A stretch of 64,000 nt of DNA from Anaerolineales bacterium. GTDB lineage: Bacteria; Chloroflexota; Anaerolineae; 4572-78; J111. Below the pieces are notes generated by a model, which did no database searches, was not told where the DNA came from, and saw only the letters and a program-made list of their open reading frames with translations. The position numbers and the translations under genes are program-made. Positions within the stretch are counted from its first letter, which is position 1; every line of letters begins with the position of its first letter. Below, one piece after another: positions 34,817-43,109 of this stretch. The stretch spans positions 806,001 through 870,000 of the forward strand of contig JACKAU010000003.1 of assembly GCA_020634855.1 (NCBI GenBank). The letters are read 5' to 3'.

Positions 34817-34885
34817 AGCCACGAATGTCACGAATTAACACAAATAAGATAAAATTTTTAGTGAAAATTCGTGTTATTCGTGGCT
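34817..34885. repeat. Inverted repeat with modular CACGAATT arms
   Basis: AGCCACGAATGTCACGAATT is mirrored by an arm whose complement reads AGCCACGAATAACACGAATT; the two arms match except at the two-base steps between modules. A similar modular element with CACGGAT units lies at 41668-41763. Confidence 0.75.
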
Positions 34886-34962
34886 CAAAAGGTTTACGCA
34901 CCCAGTACCAATTCGTGTCACTCAAGGTAAAATTTTTTAGGAAGGTGGAGGTTTACAAGACC

Positions 34963-35679
34963 ATGCTAAAACCAACTGACTTTTTTGACCTAACGTCTTT
35001 TGAACATGCTGAGCTATTTGCCAATCTGGAATACGTCTGGGAGGGATTGCATAATCTCAATGCCTATCTCGGCCAGATTTTCGAGACACAGCAGCGCTCA
35101 ATCGAGGGCGACGTCGCTCCCAGCGCTAAACTCATCGGCGATAATATTGTAATCGGACCGGGTACGGTCGTTGAAGAAGCAGCTTGTATCTTTGGGCCAA
35201 CGTACATTGGCCGCAACTGCCACATTCGGCACGGGGCCTATATTCGCGGCCAGGTCATCATGGGCGACGGCTGCACGCTCGGCCACGCCAGCGAGATCAA
35301 ACATTCGATCATGCTCAACGATGCCGGCGCGCCCCACTTTTCTTACGTCGGTGACAGCATTTTGGGGGCGCGAGTCAACTTAGGGGCCGGCACCAAGCTC
35401 TCAAACTTGACCCTGGTTAGCCAGAAAGACTCCATCACCGGCAAACGGCCTACCCTCAATATCACCATCGATGGCGACACTTTCGACACCCGTCTGACCA
35501 AAATGGGCGCGATTATGGGTGATGACTCCCAAAGCGGCTGCAACGCTGTCCTCAACCCCGGCTGTCTGGTCGGCCCTCGAACGCTGATTTACTCCAATGT
35601 TTCGCTTCGCAAAGGCTACTACCCCCCCGACAGCATCGTCAAACTACGCCAATCCATTGAAATTGTGACCCGTCAGTAA
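34963..35679 (+). CDS. Left-handed beta-helix (GlmU C-terminal-like) transferase homologue
   Basis: 238 residues from the ATG at 34963, chosen for GGTGGAGG 11 nt upstream; the frame extends to 34825 only through a repeat. The N-terminal helix (FFDLTSFEHAELFANLEYVW) precedes hexapeptide repeats such as IGDNIVIGPGTVVEEAACIFGP and GARVNLGAGTKLSNL, which form a trimeric beta-helix like the acetyltransferase half of GlmU/UGP-type enzymes. A loop HFSYVGDSILGARVNLGAGT matches GlmU closely (the N-acetylglucosamine-1-phosphate acetyl site). The uridylyltransferase half is absent. Its role is probably sugar or sugar-nucleotide acylation. Confidence 0.8.
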   Translation: MLKPTDFFDLTSFEHAELFANLEYVWEGLHNLNAYLGQIFETQQRSIEGDVAPSAKLIGDNIVIGPGTVVEEAACIFGPTYIGRNCHIRHGAYIRGQVIMGDGCTLGHASEIKHSIMLNDAGAPHFSYVGDSILGARVNLGAGTKLSNLTLVSQKDSITGKRPTLNITIDGDTFDTRLTKMGAIMGDDSQSGCNAVLNPGCLVGPRTLIYSNVSLRKGYYPPDSIVKLRQSIEIVTRQ

Positions 35680-35685
35680 AAAAAC

Positions 35686-35716
35686 AGCCCGGAGTCGCTA
35701 AAAACTCCGGGCTTTC
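35686..35716 (+). terminator. Rho-independent terminator
   Basis: AGCCCGGAGT, loop CGCTAAAA, ACTCCGGGCT, then TTCT. It follows the beta-helix gene stop. Confidence 0.8.
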
Positions 35717-35771
35717 TAAGATTAGGCGATTGGTTAATAAAGGGATTAAGGGCTGGAAAACAAATGACTTC

Positions 35772-35871
35772 GGCATGTCATTTCGTAACCGCAGGCGGAG
35801 AAATCCCTGAGACGACTGTTAGCAAAGCGACTCTGTAGGGATTTCTCGCTATTCGTTCGAAATGACATGCC
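35772..35871. repeat. Nested inverted repeat (GGCATGTCATTTCG arms)
   Basis: GGCATGTCATTTCG at 35772-35785 is inverted at 35858-35871, and inside it GAGAAATCCCT at 35798-35808 is inverted at 35837-35847. The nested arms could fold into a long stem. The rest of the gap 35717-35974 shows nothing else. Confidence 0.75.
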
Positions 35872-35974
35872 CAAAAAGTAGAAGTTTTGTTATTTTCATT
35901 CCTAAAAGATTAGGGGAGACAAGAGATTTTCTAAAGTAATCTCCCAATCTCTAATCTCTAATCTCCAGCCTTCG

Positions 35975-37333
35975 TTACCCTAAACTCGGCAGGCCGGCCA
36001 GCGCCATAGCCACTTCTTCCTCAGGATATTCGTAGGCTTCCAAGACGCCCGCGTGGTAATCGATATAAGCCTGCATATCGAAATGACCGTGTCCGCTCAG
36101 GTTGAATAAAATGGCCTCGCTCTTACCCTCTTCCTTACAGCGAAGCGCTTCTTTAATGGCCCCGGCGACGGCATGGTTGGCCTCAGGGGCGGGGATAATA
36201 CCCTCGGCCTGAGTAAATTGGACGCCGGCGGCAAACGTTTCGAGTTGGTCATAAGCCGTGGCCTCAATTTGACCCAGGTCCAATAAATGGCTGACCAGCG
36301 GACCCATCCCATGGTAGCGCAGTCCGCCGGCGTGGAATCCGGGCGGCACAAAAGTGCTGCCTAAGGTATGCATTTTGACCAGCGGCGTCAGGTGGCCCGT
36401 ATCGCCAAAATCGTAAGTAAAGCGGCCTTTGGTCAGGCTGGGGCAGGCCGACGGCTCGACAGCCACGATCCGCACATTGGCCTCACCACGCAGGTTGCAC
36501 CCAATAAACGGAAAAGCCAATCCGGCAAAGTTCGATCCACCGCCGGTGCAGCCCACAATCACGTCGGGGTAATCGTCGGCCATGGTAAACTGCTCCATCG
36601 TTTCCAGGCCGATGACCGTCTGGTGCATCAGCACGTGGTTGAGCACGCTGCCCAGGCTGTACTTGGCCTCCGGGTCTTGCGCTGCCGCTTCGACGGCTTC
36701 GGAAATGGCGATCCCCAGCGACCCGGTCGAGTTGGGGTTTTCGGCCAAAATGGCCCGACCGGCCTGCGTTTCAGTGCTGGGGCTGGCAATAACTTCGGCC
36801 CCGTAGGCTTCGATCAACCCGCGCCGGTACGGCTTTTGCTGATAGCTAACCTTGACCATAAAGACCTTGCACTCCAGTCCGAAAAACGCACAGGCCATAG
36901 ACAAGGCCGAACCCCACTGGCCCGCGCCCGTCTCGGTAGTGAGTCGCTTAACGCCTTCTTGTTTGTTATAATAGGCCTGCGGTACGGAGGTGTTCGGTTT
37001 GTGGGAGCCGGCCGGGCTGACCCCTTCATATTTGTAGTAGATACGGGCCGGGGTGTCGAGCGCCTTCTCCAATCGTCGCGCCCGGAACAACGGCGACGGT
37101 CGCCATTGGCGATAAACATCCCGCACAGGGGTGGGGATTTCAATTTCGCGCTCGGTGCTGACCTCTTGCATAATCAAGGCCATCGGAAAGATCGGGGCCA
37201 GGTCATCGGGGCCAATCGGCTGGTGGGTGCCGGGGTGCAGCGGGGGAGCCAACGGCTTCGGCAGGTCGGCCTGGATATTGTACCAGGCTTTGGGAATGCG
37301 GTCTTCGGGTAAATAATATTTGACGGTACTCAT
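35975..37333 (-). CDS. trpB: Tryptophan synthase beta chain, TrpB2 type
   Basis: The 452-residue PLP enzyme condenses indole and serine. The PLP lysine is K112 in GSHKPNTS, the phosphate-binding loop is GCTGGGSNFAG, and the catalytic Glu lies near TTETGAGQWGSAL. The N-terminal extension (YYLPEDRIPKAWYNIQADLP) marks the TrpB2 subgroup, which lacks a partner-docking surface for standard TrpA and is often encoded away from trpA. No other trp genes are present. AAGGAG lies 7 nt upstream of the ATG. TrpB2 may salvage indole or act on phosphoserine-type substrates in some lineages. Confidence 0.93.
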   Translation of the reverse strand: MSTVKYYLPEDRIPKAWYNIQADLPKPLAPPLHPGTHQPIGPDDLAPIFPMALIMQEVSTEREIEIPTPVRDVYRQWRPSPLFRARRLEKALDTPARIYYKYEGVSPAGSHKPNTSVPQAYYNKQEGVKRLTTETGAGQWGSALSMACAFFGLECKVFMVKVSYQQKPYRRGLIEAYGAEVIASPSTETQAGRAILAENPNSTGSLGIAISEAVEAAAQDPEAKYSLGSVLNHVLMHQTVIGLETMEQFTMADDYPDVIVGCTGGGSNFAGLAFPFIGCNLRGEANVRIVAVEPSACPSLTKGRFTYDFGDTGHLTPLVKMHTLGSTFVPPGFHAGGLRYHGMGPLVSHLLDLGQIEATAYDQLETFAAGVQFTQAEGIIPAPEANHAVAGAIKEALRCKEEGKSEAILFNLSGHGHFDMQAYIDYHAGVLEAYEYPEEEVAMALAGLPSLG

Positions 37334-37509
37334 AAAATACTCCTTGTTTTAGTTAGGTTGCGTGATATTCTGTCGTTCAGCTTTCATCTCAACTATTCAG
37401 TTGTCACCATTGGGATGTTAGTTATCCATCTCGCCGGTCTGGCGGCGAATGGCGCAGAGTATAGCATATTGCTCGGACGGCGTCAATCGTTCCAAAACGA
37501 AATTTTCAG

Positions 37510-37566
37510 GGGACGAGGCTTCAGCCGGGGTGGTGCGGTTGCGCACCGGCTGAAGCCTCGTCTCCC
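37510..37566. repeat. Long GC-rich inverted repeat between trpB2 and the MFS gene
   Basis: GGGACGAGGCTTCAGCCGG pairs with CCGGCTGAAGCCTCGTCTCCC with one bulged base and a 17-nt loop. It lies upstream of both divergent genes, 38 bp before the MFS start. It could be a dispersed repeat or a leader hairpin. Confidence 0.75.
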
Positions 37567-37603
37567 GAAAAATAAATAGTCTCAACACTTCAACGAGGAA
37601 ACC

Positions 37604-38828
37604 ATGAGCAAAAAATGGCAAACGATCTTACTACTGGCCCTGGCCGAACTGCTGGCCATGGGGATGTGGTTTTCGGCTTCGGCGGTGACGCCGGCCTTGA
37701 CCGCCGAGTGGCATTTGAGCAGCGGCGATGCGGCCTGGCTAACGATGTCGGTCCAGATTGGCTTTGTGGTGGGCGCGTTTTTAAGCGCCCTCTTTAACGT
37801 GGCCGACGTTTGGCATCCACGCTACGTCTTGGCTTTGGGCGCAATATTCGGCGCGATGGTTAACGCGTTGATCGCCTGGCAGGCCACCGGTTTGGCGTTG
37901 GCCATCCCGCTGCGCTTTCTAACCGGTTTTGCCCTGGCGGCCGTCTATCCGGTCGGCATGAAAAATTATGGCGACCTGGATGAAAGAGGATCGGGGGCTG
38001 GGGTTGGGGCTGTTGGTTGGGGCGCTGACCATCGGCTCGGCTTCGCCTCATTTGATTCGAGCCTTGGGCGGCATCAATGACTGGCGGCCGGTGCTGTATG
38101 TAGCCTCGGCGCTGGCCTTCATTGCCGGGCTGATCGTCTGGCGCTTTGGCGAGCTAGGGCCGTTTCGCACGGCCCCCGCGCCCTTTCGTTGGCGCTACAT
38201 CGGCGAGGCGCTCAGCGATCGCGGGGTCCGGCTGGCCAATTTCGGTTACCTGGGCCATCAGTGGGAGTTATACGCGATGTGGACCTGGATTCCACTATTT
38301 TTGTTGGAGTCATATCGCCAAGCCGGCTCGACCACCTGGCTGGGCCAGAACCCGGAGCGCAACGCAGCGCTCGTTGCATTTGCCGTCATCGGCATCGGCG
38401 GGTTGGGTAGCCTCCTGGCCGGCTTGGTCGCCGATCGCTGGGGACGAACCCGCATCACTATTCTCAGCATGGTTGTTAGCGGCGCCTGCGCCGTGGTCAT
38501 TGGCTTCTTCTACGGCCACAATCCCATCCTGGTCACCCTCATTGCCCTGGTTTGGGGCTTTGCCATTGTGGCCGACTCGGCCCAATTCAGCACCGCCGTC
38601 AGCGAGTTATCGGTGCGCGAGTACATGGGCACGGCCTTGACCATGCAGACCAGCCTCGGCTTCTTGCTGACGCTGGCTTCGATTCGGCTGATCCCGGTGT
38701 TAGTGGGTTTGATCGGCTGGCAGTGGTCGTTCGCGGTGCTGGCGTTCGGCCCAATGTTTGGGGTGTGGGCGATGCGGGCCTTGCAGCAGTCGCCCTCGGC
38801 GCTGCAACTGGCCGGCGGGCGGGGGTAA
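37604..38828 (+). pseudogene. MFS transporter split by a single-base frameshift
   Basis: The first frame encodes helices 1-4 of a major facilitator protein (MGMWFSASAVTPALTAEW ... LAIPLRFLTGFALAAVYPVGMK) and then derails. The second frame picks up exactly at IMATWMKEDRGLGLGLLVG and continues through the remaining helices to 38828. A run of five A at 37961-37965 explains the break: with four A the two frames join as PVGMKIMATW. The loop GRTRI after LVADRWGR is the MFS cytoplasmic signature. This is a recent inactivation, a sequencing indel in a homopolymer, or slippage-dependent expression. The likely substrate is unknown. Confidence 0.85.
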
Positions 38829-38854
38829 GACAGTTATCCGGCCGCATCCTGTGG

Positions 38855-39568
38855 CTATGCGGGAGTGGCCCGGCGCTTAGGGGCGCACAACTTAACATCA
38901 TACCCCCAATTTTGCAGTTTCGGCGTCAGGGAACCCCCAAACTGAAACGTTAGCAGGTGGCTGACCGCCGATTGCAAATAAAAATGCATGGCCGCGATAA
39001 TAGGCCCGCCGGCGGCGACGGCTCGCTTCCGCTGAACTGTGCCGGCCCGGCGGCGGCGCAGTTGCTGCCGCAGCGCGTCGTACACGGCGATCACCTCGGC
39101 TAACGGCGGCTGCGGTAGTCGCTCTGCGGGCGGGCGGCTTTGTTCTTGGGCGATATAGCGCTTGAGGAGAAATAGATGCTCCCGGCGCGTTTCGGGGAGG
39201 AGGATATTGCCGGTGGTCTGTTTGTAGGTAAAGCCCCACTGGACAGCATCAGCCGGTGTATCAAACGATATGGCTGCTACAATACGGTGGATTTGGCGAA
39301 CCAATTGGCGAACGCGCTCATCCAGCGCTTCGATGGCGGCGGCAGCTCTAGTTCGCTGTAGCTCACCGGCCTGGCGCATTTCATCATTCTCGTCCCACTG
39401 CCGCAGTAGTTCGATCAAAAGAGGCGTATGCGGCAGCTGCGCCTCAGGGGGACGGCCGGCTTCATACGCCACAAAGGTTCTGACGGTTTCTACAACATCT
39501 AAGGGTTTCTTTTTTTCGGGAAAACAAAGGCGGTATTGGCTGGTGGTATCTAACTTTATAACGACCAT
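38855..39568 (-). CDS. Helical protein of unknown function with internal duplication
   Basis: 237 residues, basic C-terminus. I do not recognise a family. The N-terminal half contains RTFVAYEAGRPPEAQLPHTP and the C-terminal half KRYIAQEQSRPPAERLPQPP. Each is followed by a short helix, LLIELLRQWDENDEMR and LAEVIAVYDALRQQLR, indicating an ancient internal repeat of about 40 residues. Between them lies an Arg/Glu-rich helix. AGGAG lies 8 nt before the ATG, supporting translation. It sits between the MFS pseudogene and the 41-bp satellite. Confidence 0.6.
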   Translation of the reverse strand: MVVIKLDTTSQYRLCFPEKKKPLDVVETVRTFVAYEAGRPPEAQLPHTPLLIELLRQWDENDEMRQAGELQRTRAAAAIEALDERVRQLVRQIHRIVAAISFDTPADAVQWGFTYKQTTGNILLPETRREHLFLLKRYIAQEQSRPPAERLPQPPLAEVIAVYDALRQQLRRRRAGTVQRKRAVAAGGPIIAAMHFYLQSAVSHLLTFQFGGSLTPKLQNWGYDVKLCAPKRRATPA

Positions 39569-39779
39569 GAACAGGCTCCTGGTGGGGCAGGATGGATTGG
39601 GATAAACGATTAGAACTTCGAATAAGAAAATTAAGCCTTAAATACCATTATAACCATCTTCGCTGCCATGTCTACCTGCCGGCCTCATTTTTACCCCCAT
39701 CCCCAACCAACCTCCCTCTCTGGATGTTCCGGCAGCCCGATCCACAGCCGGCGTTCCCTGTCTGACGTTCCGGCAGTCT

Positions 39780-40272
39780 CGACCCCATGGCGCATTACCT
39801 GTCCAACGCTCTAACGGCTTTTTCCACATGCAGCATCCCTTCATCGGCATCCTATAGCCTCTTTCCGCATGCAGCAACGCTTCATCGGCGTCCGATTACT
39901 ATTTTCCGCATACAGCAACGCTTCATCGGCGTCCGACAGCCTCTTTCCGCATGCAGCAACGCTTCATCGGCGTCCGATCACTGCTTTCCGCACGCAGCAA
40001 CGCTTCATCGGCGTCTGAGGGACTTCTGCCGCATGCGGAATTCGCTCATTGGCGGTTTAATGGCCTCTTGTGGCATGCAGCCGTTCTTGATTAGCGTCTG
40101 CCTATCCTGTGACGAACGCAAAAGTCTCGTATTCACGCTGAACTATCTCCCGCCGCAGGCAGAGGCCTCTCATTAGCGTTTAATGGTCTCTTGTTGCATA
40201 CGGCAGCTTCTGTTTAGCGTCCAATGATTGCTCGCTGCATGCCCAGTCTCTTTATTTGGGCTGCCGCAGTCT
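39780..40272. repeat. 41-bp tandem satellite array, conserved centre and decayed edges
   Basis: Units begin at 39821, 39862, 39903, 39944 and 39985, spaced exactly 41 bp. The core is TTTCCGCATGCAGCAACG followed by CTTCATCGGCGTCCGA, with about 7 variable bases. Further units at about 40026, 40068, 40109, 40150, 40191 and 40232 keep the period but diverge, and similar debris extends left to about 39720. Each core contains GCATGC. The 41-bp period is not a multiple of three and all frames are interrupted, so it is non-coding. The rest of the gap to 40584 holds no recognisable gene. Confidence 0.85.
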
Positions 40273-40584
40273 CGACCGCAATATCCACCATCAGTCATTT
40301 GCCCAGACCTCACATGCTACGACGTATAAAAATTTAAAGTTTGTGATACCCATCAGTGTGGTAAAAAACCGCTCAACGCCCGTGAATCAGCCGACCGATG
40401 CTGCAGAGTAACGACAGGAATAGCGCGGCATTGGGTCAGCTAACATGTTTTCCCACGTACACAAGCGCTCGGCTAGGGGACCGGAGGCTTTACTTCGCAG
40501 CCCCCGGCATGTCGGAAGGGGTTACATTTTATGGCACATCTTCTGCAAGGAGCCCATCACCTTCGCCGACAGGCTCTTGTCCTG

Positions 40585-41052
40585 TCATAAGGTGAAACAG
40601 ATTGGGGTTTGCTTCAGACCAACCAAAGCGTACTGGCTTCTCATTACGCAATAAAAAATCATCATGGTCACCGGATGAATCAGCAGCATATAGATCAGGG
40701 TGGGGATGCCCAGCCTGATGATCCTGTCGGTGACAAACGGTTTGAAGCCTTTTTTATCAAATGAGCCGAGCACAAAATAACCGGCAATAAGAAATAAAAG
40801 CCCCATCATAAAGGCTTGGTTCAGTGAACCGTACATGCCAAATAACAGTTGTGACAGGGGGCCTATGTCTCTGGCTTCCAAGTAATACCACAACCCCATG
40901 GTGCTATACGTGACGTTGAGATGCATCAGCACCACCAGAATGATCACCACCCAGCGGATGTTATCAATAAATACCAGCCGCTGTCCCGTTTCAGTTCTAC
41001 TTTTTGCTTCAGATAGTCCTATTGCTGACGTCGTTCTGGGTTCGAGCATCAA
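40585..41052 (-). pseudogene. Acyltransferase family 3 membrane protein, truncated
   Basis: The 155 residues match the N-terminal part of acyltransferase-3 proteins: RLVFIDNIRWVVIILVVLMHLNVTYS with the usual His after the first helix, then NQAFMMGLLFLIAGYFV and a basic loop FVTDRIIRLGIPTLIYMLL. Complete members have about 350-400 residues and ten helices; this one stops after the third or fourth. No continuation is visible in any frame beyond 40585. It borders the degraded satellite region and is probably a dead fragment. Confidence 0.65.
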
Positions 41053-41117
41053 TAAACCGCGCCCTTTCTATTGACCAACAGCCTGAAGATAATGCTCACA
41101 GCCCATTGGCGACAGAC

Positions 41118-41152
41118 AAAAAAAGAGAGATATCAATTTTCCGATATCTCTC
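41118..41152 (-). terminator. Terminator for the small membrane protein gene
   Basis: On the minus strand GAGAGATATC pairs with GATATCTCTC and is followed by a run of T (TTTTTTTG). Confidence 0.75.
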
Positions 41153-41180
41153 CCACGCTCTATCGTAACATAAATATGCC

Positions 41181-41205
41181 CTGGCGTGACCGGTCGTCAC
41201 GCCAG
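41181..41205. repeat. Perfect inverted repeat CTGGCGTGAC / GTCACGCCAG
   Basis: Ten-base arms around CGGTC, followed by TTTTG on the plus strand. It may be a second terminator or a binding site. Confidence 0.55.
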
Positions 41206-41284
41206 TTTTGGGGCTAATCAGGTGGGCAGTTTTATATCGCGACCACCGGTCAATGATTGGGTCGGGGGGAACGATTGGTCTCGG

Positions 41285-41581
41285 TTATTCAGTGTAAATC
41301 TCAATCCCGCCCGCCATGCCGGCGATAACGTTATACAACACGCCGACCAAGAGGCCACCGATAAAACCCATTAACCCATAGATTAACGGGAAGAAAATGA
41401 TCCCGCCCAAGCCAAAAATGAGGCCGATAGCGCCCTCGCCGCCGGCTTCAGAAATCATGGCGGCCGAGCCAAGCAGGGAAAAACAGCTAAACATCGCTCC
41501 CAGAATCAAACCCAGTAGCGCATAGAGTAACCCCATCATTTTTCCCAGTGAAAAAACACCCACCTTCTTGATTTGTATCAT
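41285..41581 (-). CDS. Small Gly-rich membrane protein (DUF3566-like)
   Basis: 98 residues with two to three hydrophobic helices. It begins KKVGVFSLGKMMGLLYALLG and ends LYNVIAGMAGGIEIYTE, a pattern of conserved GLxLG, YGLMGFI and YNxxAxxxGGIE motifs seen in widespread small DUF3566-like membrane proteins. The function is unknown. The start ATG is preceded by GGGGG-like purines (AAAGGGGGTTGTA). It has its own terminator downstream and is followed, upstream in the genome, by a 400-bp gene-free region. Confidence 0.7.
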   Translation of the reverse strand: MIQIKKVGVFSLGKMMGLLYALLGLILGAMFSCFSLLGSAAMISEAGGEGAIGLIFGLGGIIFFPLIYGLMGFIGGLLVGVLYNVIAGMAGGIEIYTE

Positions 41582-41667
41582 TACAACCCCCTTTCATTAT
41601 TTTTGTATATCAAAAGTCGCCAACGAATCTCAGTAGATCACAGTATTATATAAAAGCATGTAAATTG

Positions 41668-41763
41668 AACGCAGATCGTACCGATCGCACGGATAAACAC
41701 GGATTTTCTTAAAATAAATCAAGCTTTATCCGTGAAAATCGGTATGATCCGTGTCATCTGCGT
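41668..41763. repeat. Modular inverted repeat (ACGCAGAT / CACGGAT units)
   Basis: AACGCAGATC...CACGGATAAACACGGATTTTC on the left faces an arm whose complement reads ACGCAGATGACACGGATCAT and ATTTTCACGGATAAA. It is imperfect but shares module order with 34817-34885. It sits in the gene-free region 41582-41982, where nothing else is recognisable. Confidence 0.65.
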
Positions 41764-41982
41764 GCTATCATATCTCATCAGATACTGAAATCGTGATCGA
41801 CTGAATCTACTTTATTGTAACCGAACTCGCGATAGATTAACAGGACACCGGTGATATTGGTTCTTTTGGATTCCGTGGGGTACAGCCACATAGTGGGTAG
41901 TGCTTAACATCCGGTACATAAATGATATGAATTACACACTACGCACTACGGGTAATTGAGGAAGTTATTTAATCCCCTATCC

Positions 41983-42462
41983 TTAGAGTTCCTTAGCGTT
42001 CCTTCGTGGATCATCTAGCCTTGCGGTGATTTGCCGGGCCAGGACGGATACATGGGTGAGCGCGTTTTGGGCCGTCTCGCTCAGCGACTCGCCGTGATCG
42101 AAGTTAACGCCGGGGATAGTTATTTGCCAAGCGGGGGGGCAGTGATGGTACAACGCTTGAGCATACAGCAGGAGAACAGCGGGAGTCAAATGATGACCGA
42201 CACTCGGCGAGGCTGCCTTGGGAGATAGGGGCTGTAACGCCGGCAGGTCGCCCGGTGCAGCCAGGCGGGTATCGATAAAGACAACGGCCTGCACCGCTTC
42301 GGCGGCGATATCGGCGGCCAGTTCCGGCAGCAGTTGGTGGACGCTGATACGCTCAACCATCACATCAAGCGCGCGGCAGGCATATTCCAGTCGCTCGGCG
42401 AAGATTAAGCCCGCGCCGTCGTCGCTGCGCAGGCTGTTGCCGCAGGCGATGATCAGCAGCAT
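41983..42462 (-). CDS. hoxW: Hydrogenase maturation protease
   Basis: 159 residues of the HyaD/HybD/HoxW endopeptidase family, which trims the C-terminus of the hydrogenase large subunit after nickel insertion. The nickel-sensing residues are visible as GNSLRSDDGAG, VVFIDTRL and VGHHLTP. It ends the operon that contains hoxH, its inferred substrate; it starts 2 bp after the protoglobin gene, so coupling is likely. The C-terminal extension of HoxH after DPCLSCSTH is the expected cleavage target. Confidence 0.85.
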   Translation of the reverse strand: MLLIIACGNSLRSDDGAGLIFAERLEYACRALDVMVERISVHQLLPELAADIAAEAVQAVVFIDTRLAAPGDLPALQPLSPKAASPSVGHHLTPAVLLLYAQALYHHCPPAWQITIPGVNFDHGESLSETAQNALTHVSVLARQITARLDDPRRNAKEL

Positions 42463-42463
42463 C

Positions 42464-43039
42464 TTAGCTCAGCAGGTCGGTCTCAACCTGATCGACCGAC
42501 TCCTGAATCAACCGATCAATCAAAGCCGGGCCGGCGCCGGTGGACTCGCTGAAGGCGGTTTTGGACATCACCTCGTAACCTTCGGCGGTCAAACTGACAA
42601 CAGCGTTGATAACCCGATCAAAGGCCTGGGCGACCTCGTTACCTCGCCGGGGACCAAAGGTTTCGATGGCCTTACTTTGAAAGGCGGCGCAAAATTTAAC
42701 AGCGATGCCGATCATGAATTGGTTGTGGACATGGCGGCGAATATGGACCAGGCCGATGCGGGCCTGACTTCGTAAAAAATCATCTTCGCTATCAACATCA
42801 AAAAGGGATAGGTACCACCGCTCTAATGTTTTTTCCCGTTCAGCCCGTTCATCGGAGTGAAAAACGGCGGCGGTTCGATGATGGGTGTATAAGGTATCGT
42901 AAAAAATCTTGACAAAATCAGCGCCCCATTGGCTGGCCTGCGGCGCGGCTTCCTTTAAGAGGTCGAAATCATTCTGGCTTAAACCCGTCAACCATTTAGT
43001 AGTCTCAACACCTTCGGCAAATTTCTGTTTGACATCCAT
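42464..43039 (-). CDS. Protoglobin (globin-sensor domain protein)
   Basis: The 191 residues are a single-domain protoglobin of the family that binds O2, CO or NO via heme. The segment SQARIGLVHIRRHVHNQFMIG contains the likely proximal heme His99 (H-x-x-R/I pattern of globin-coupled sensors). The pre-helix YDTLYTHHRTAAVF and the C-terminal helix are as expected. There is no transmitter domain, so any output must come from partners. It is encoded between a roadblock/LC7 protein and the hydrogenase protease in the hox operon. O2 sensing or scavenging for the hydrogenase is inferred from context. Confidence 0.8.
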   Translation of the reverse strand: MDVKQKFAEGVETTKWLTGLSQNDFDLLKEAAPQASQWGADFVKIFYDTLYTHHRTAAVFHSDERAEREKTLERWYLSLFDVDSEDDFLRSQARIGLVHIRRHVHNQFMIGIAVKFCAAFQSKAIETFGPRRGNEVAQAFDRVINAVVSLTAEGYEVMSKTAFSESTGAGPALIDRLIQESVDQVETDLLS

Positions 43040-43109
43040 AACGAAATATCGTTCTCCCGTAACCTAAAAACGCTGTAAAGGCTAAAACGCCAAGAATTCG
43101 ATAAATTTA

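Noticed and set aside
39787..40176. 129-codon frame across the 41-bp satellite
   Set aside because: The repeat period is not a multiple of three, so the frame is incidental; no RBS and no protein-like repeat.
39821..40272. Possible CRISPR array
   Set aside because: Units are contiguous 41-bp tandem copies without unique spacers, the repeat core is too long relative to the variable part, and no cas genes are near.
40398..40654. Plus-strand frames between the satellite and the acyltransferase fragment
   Set aside because: Overlapping frames without RBS; partly antisense to the acyltransferase fragment.
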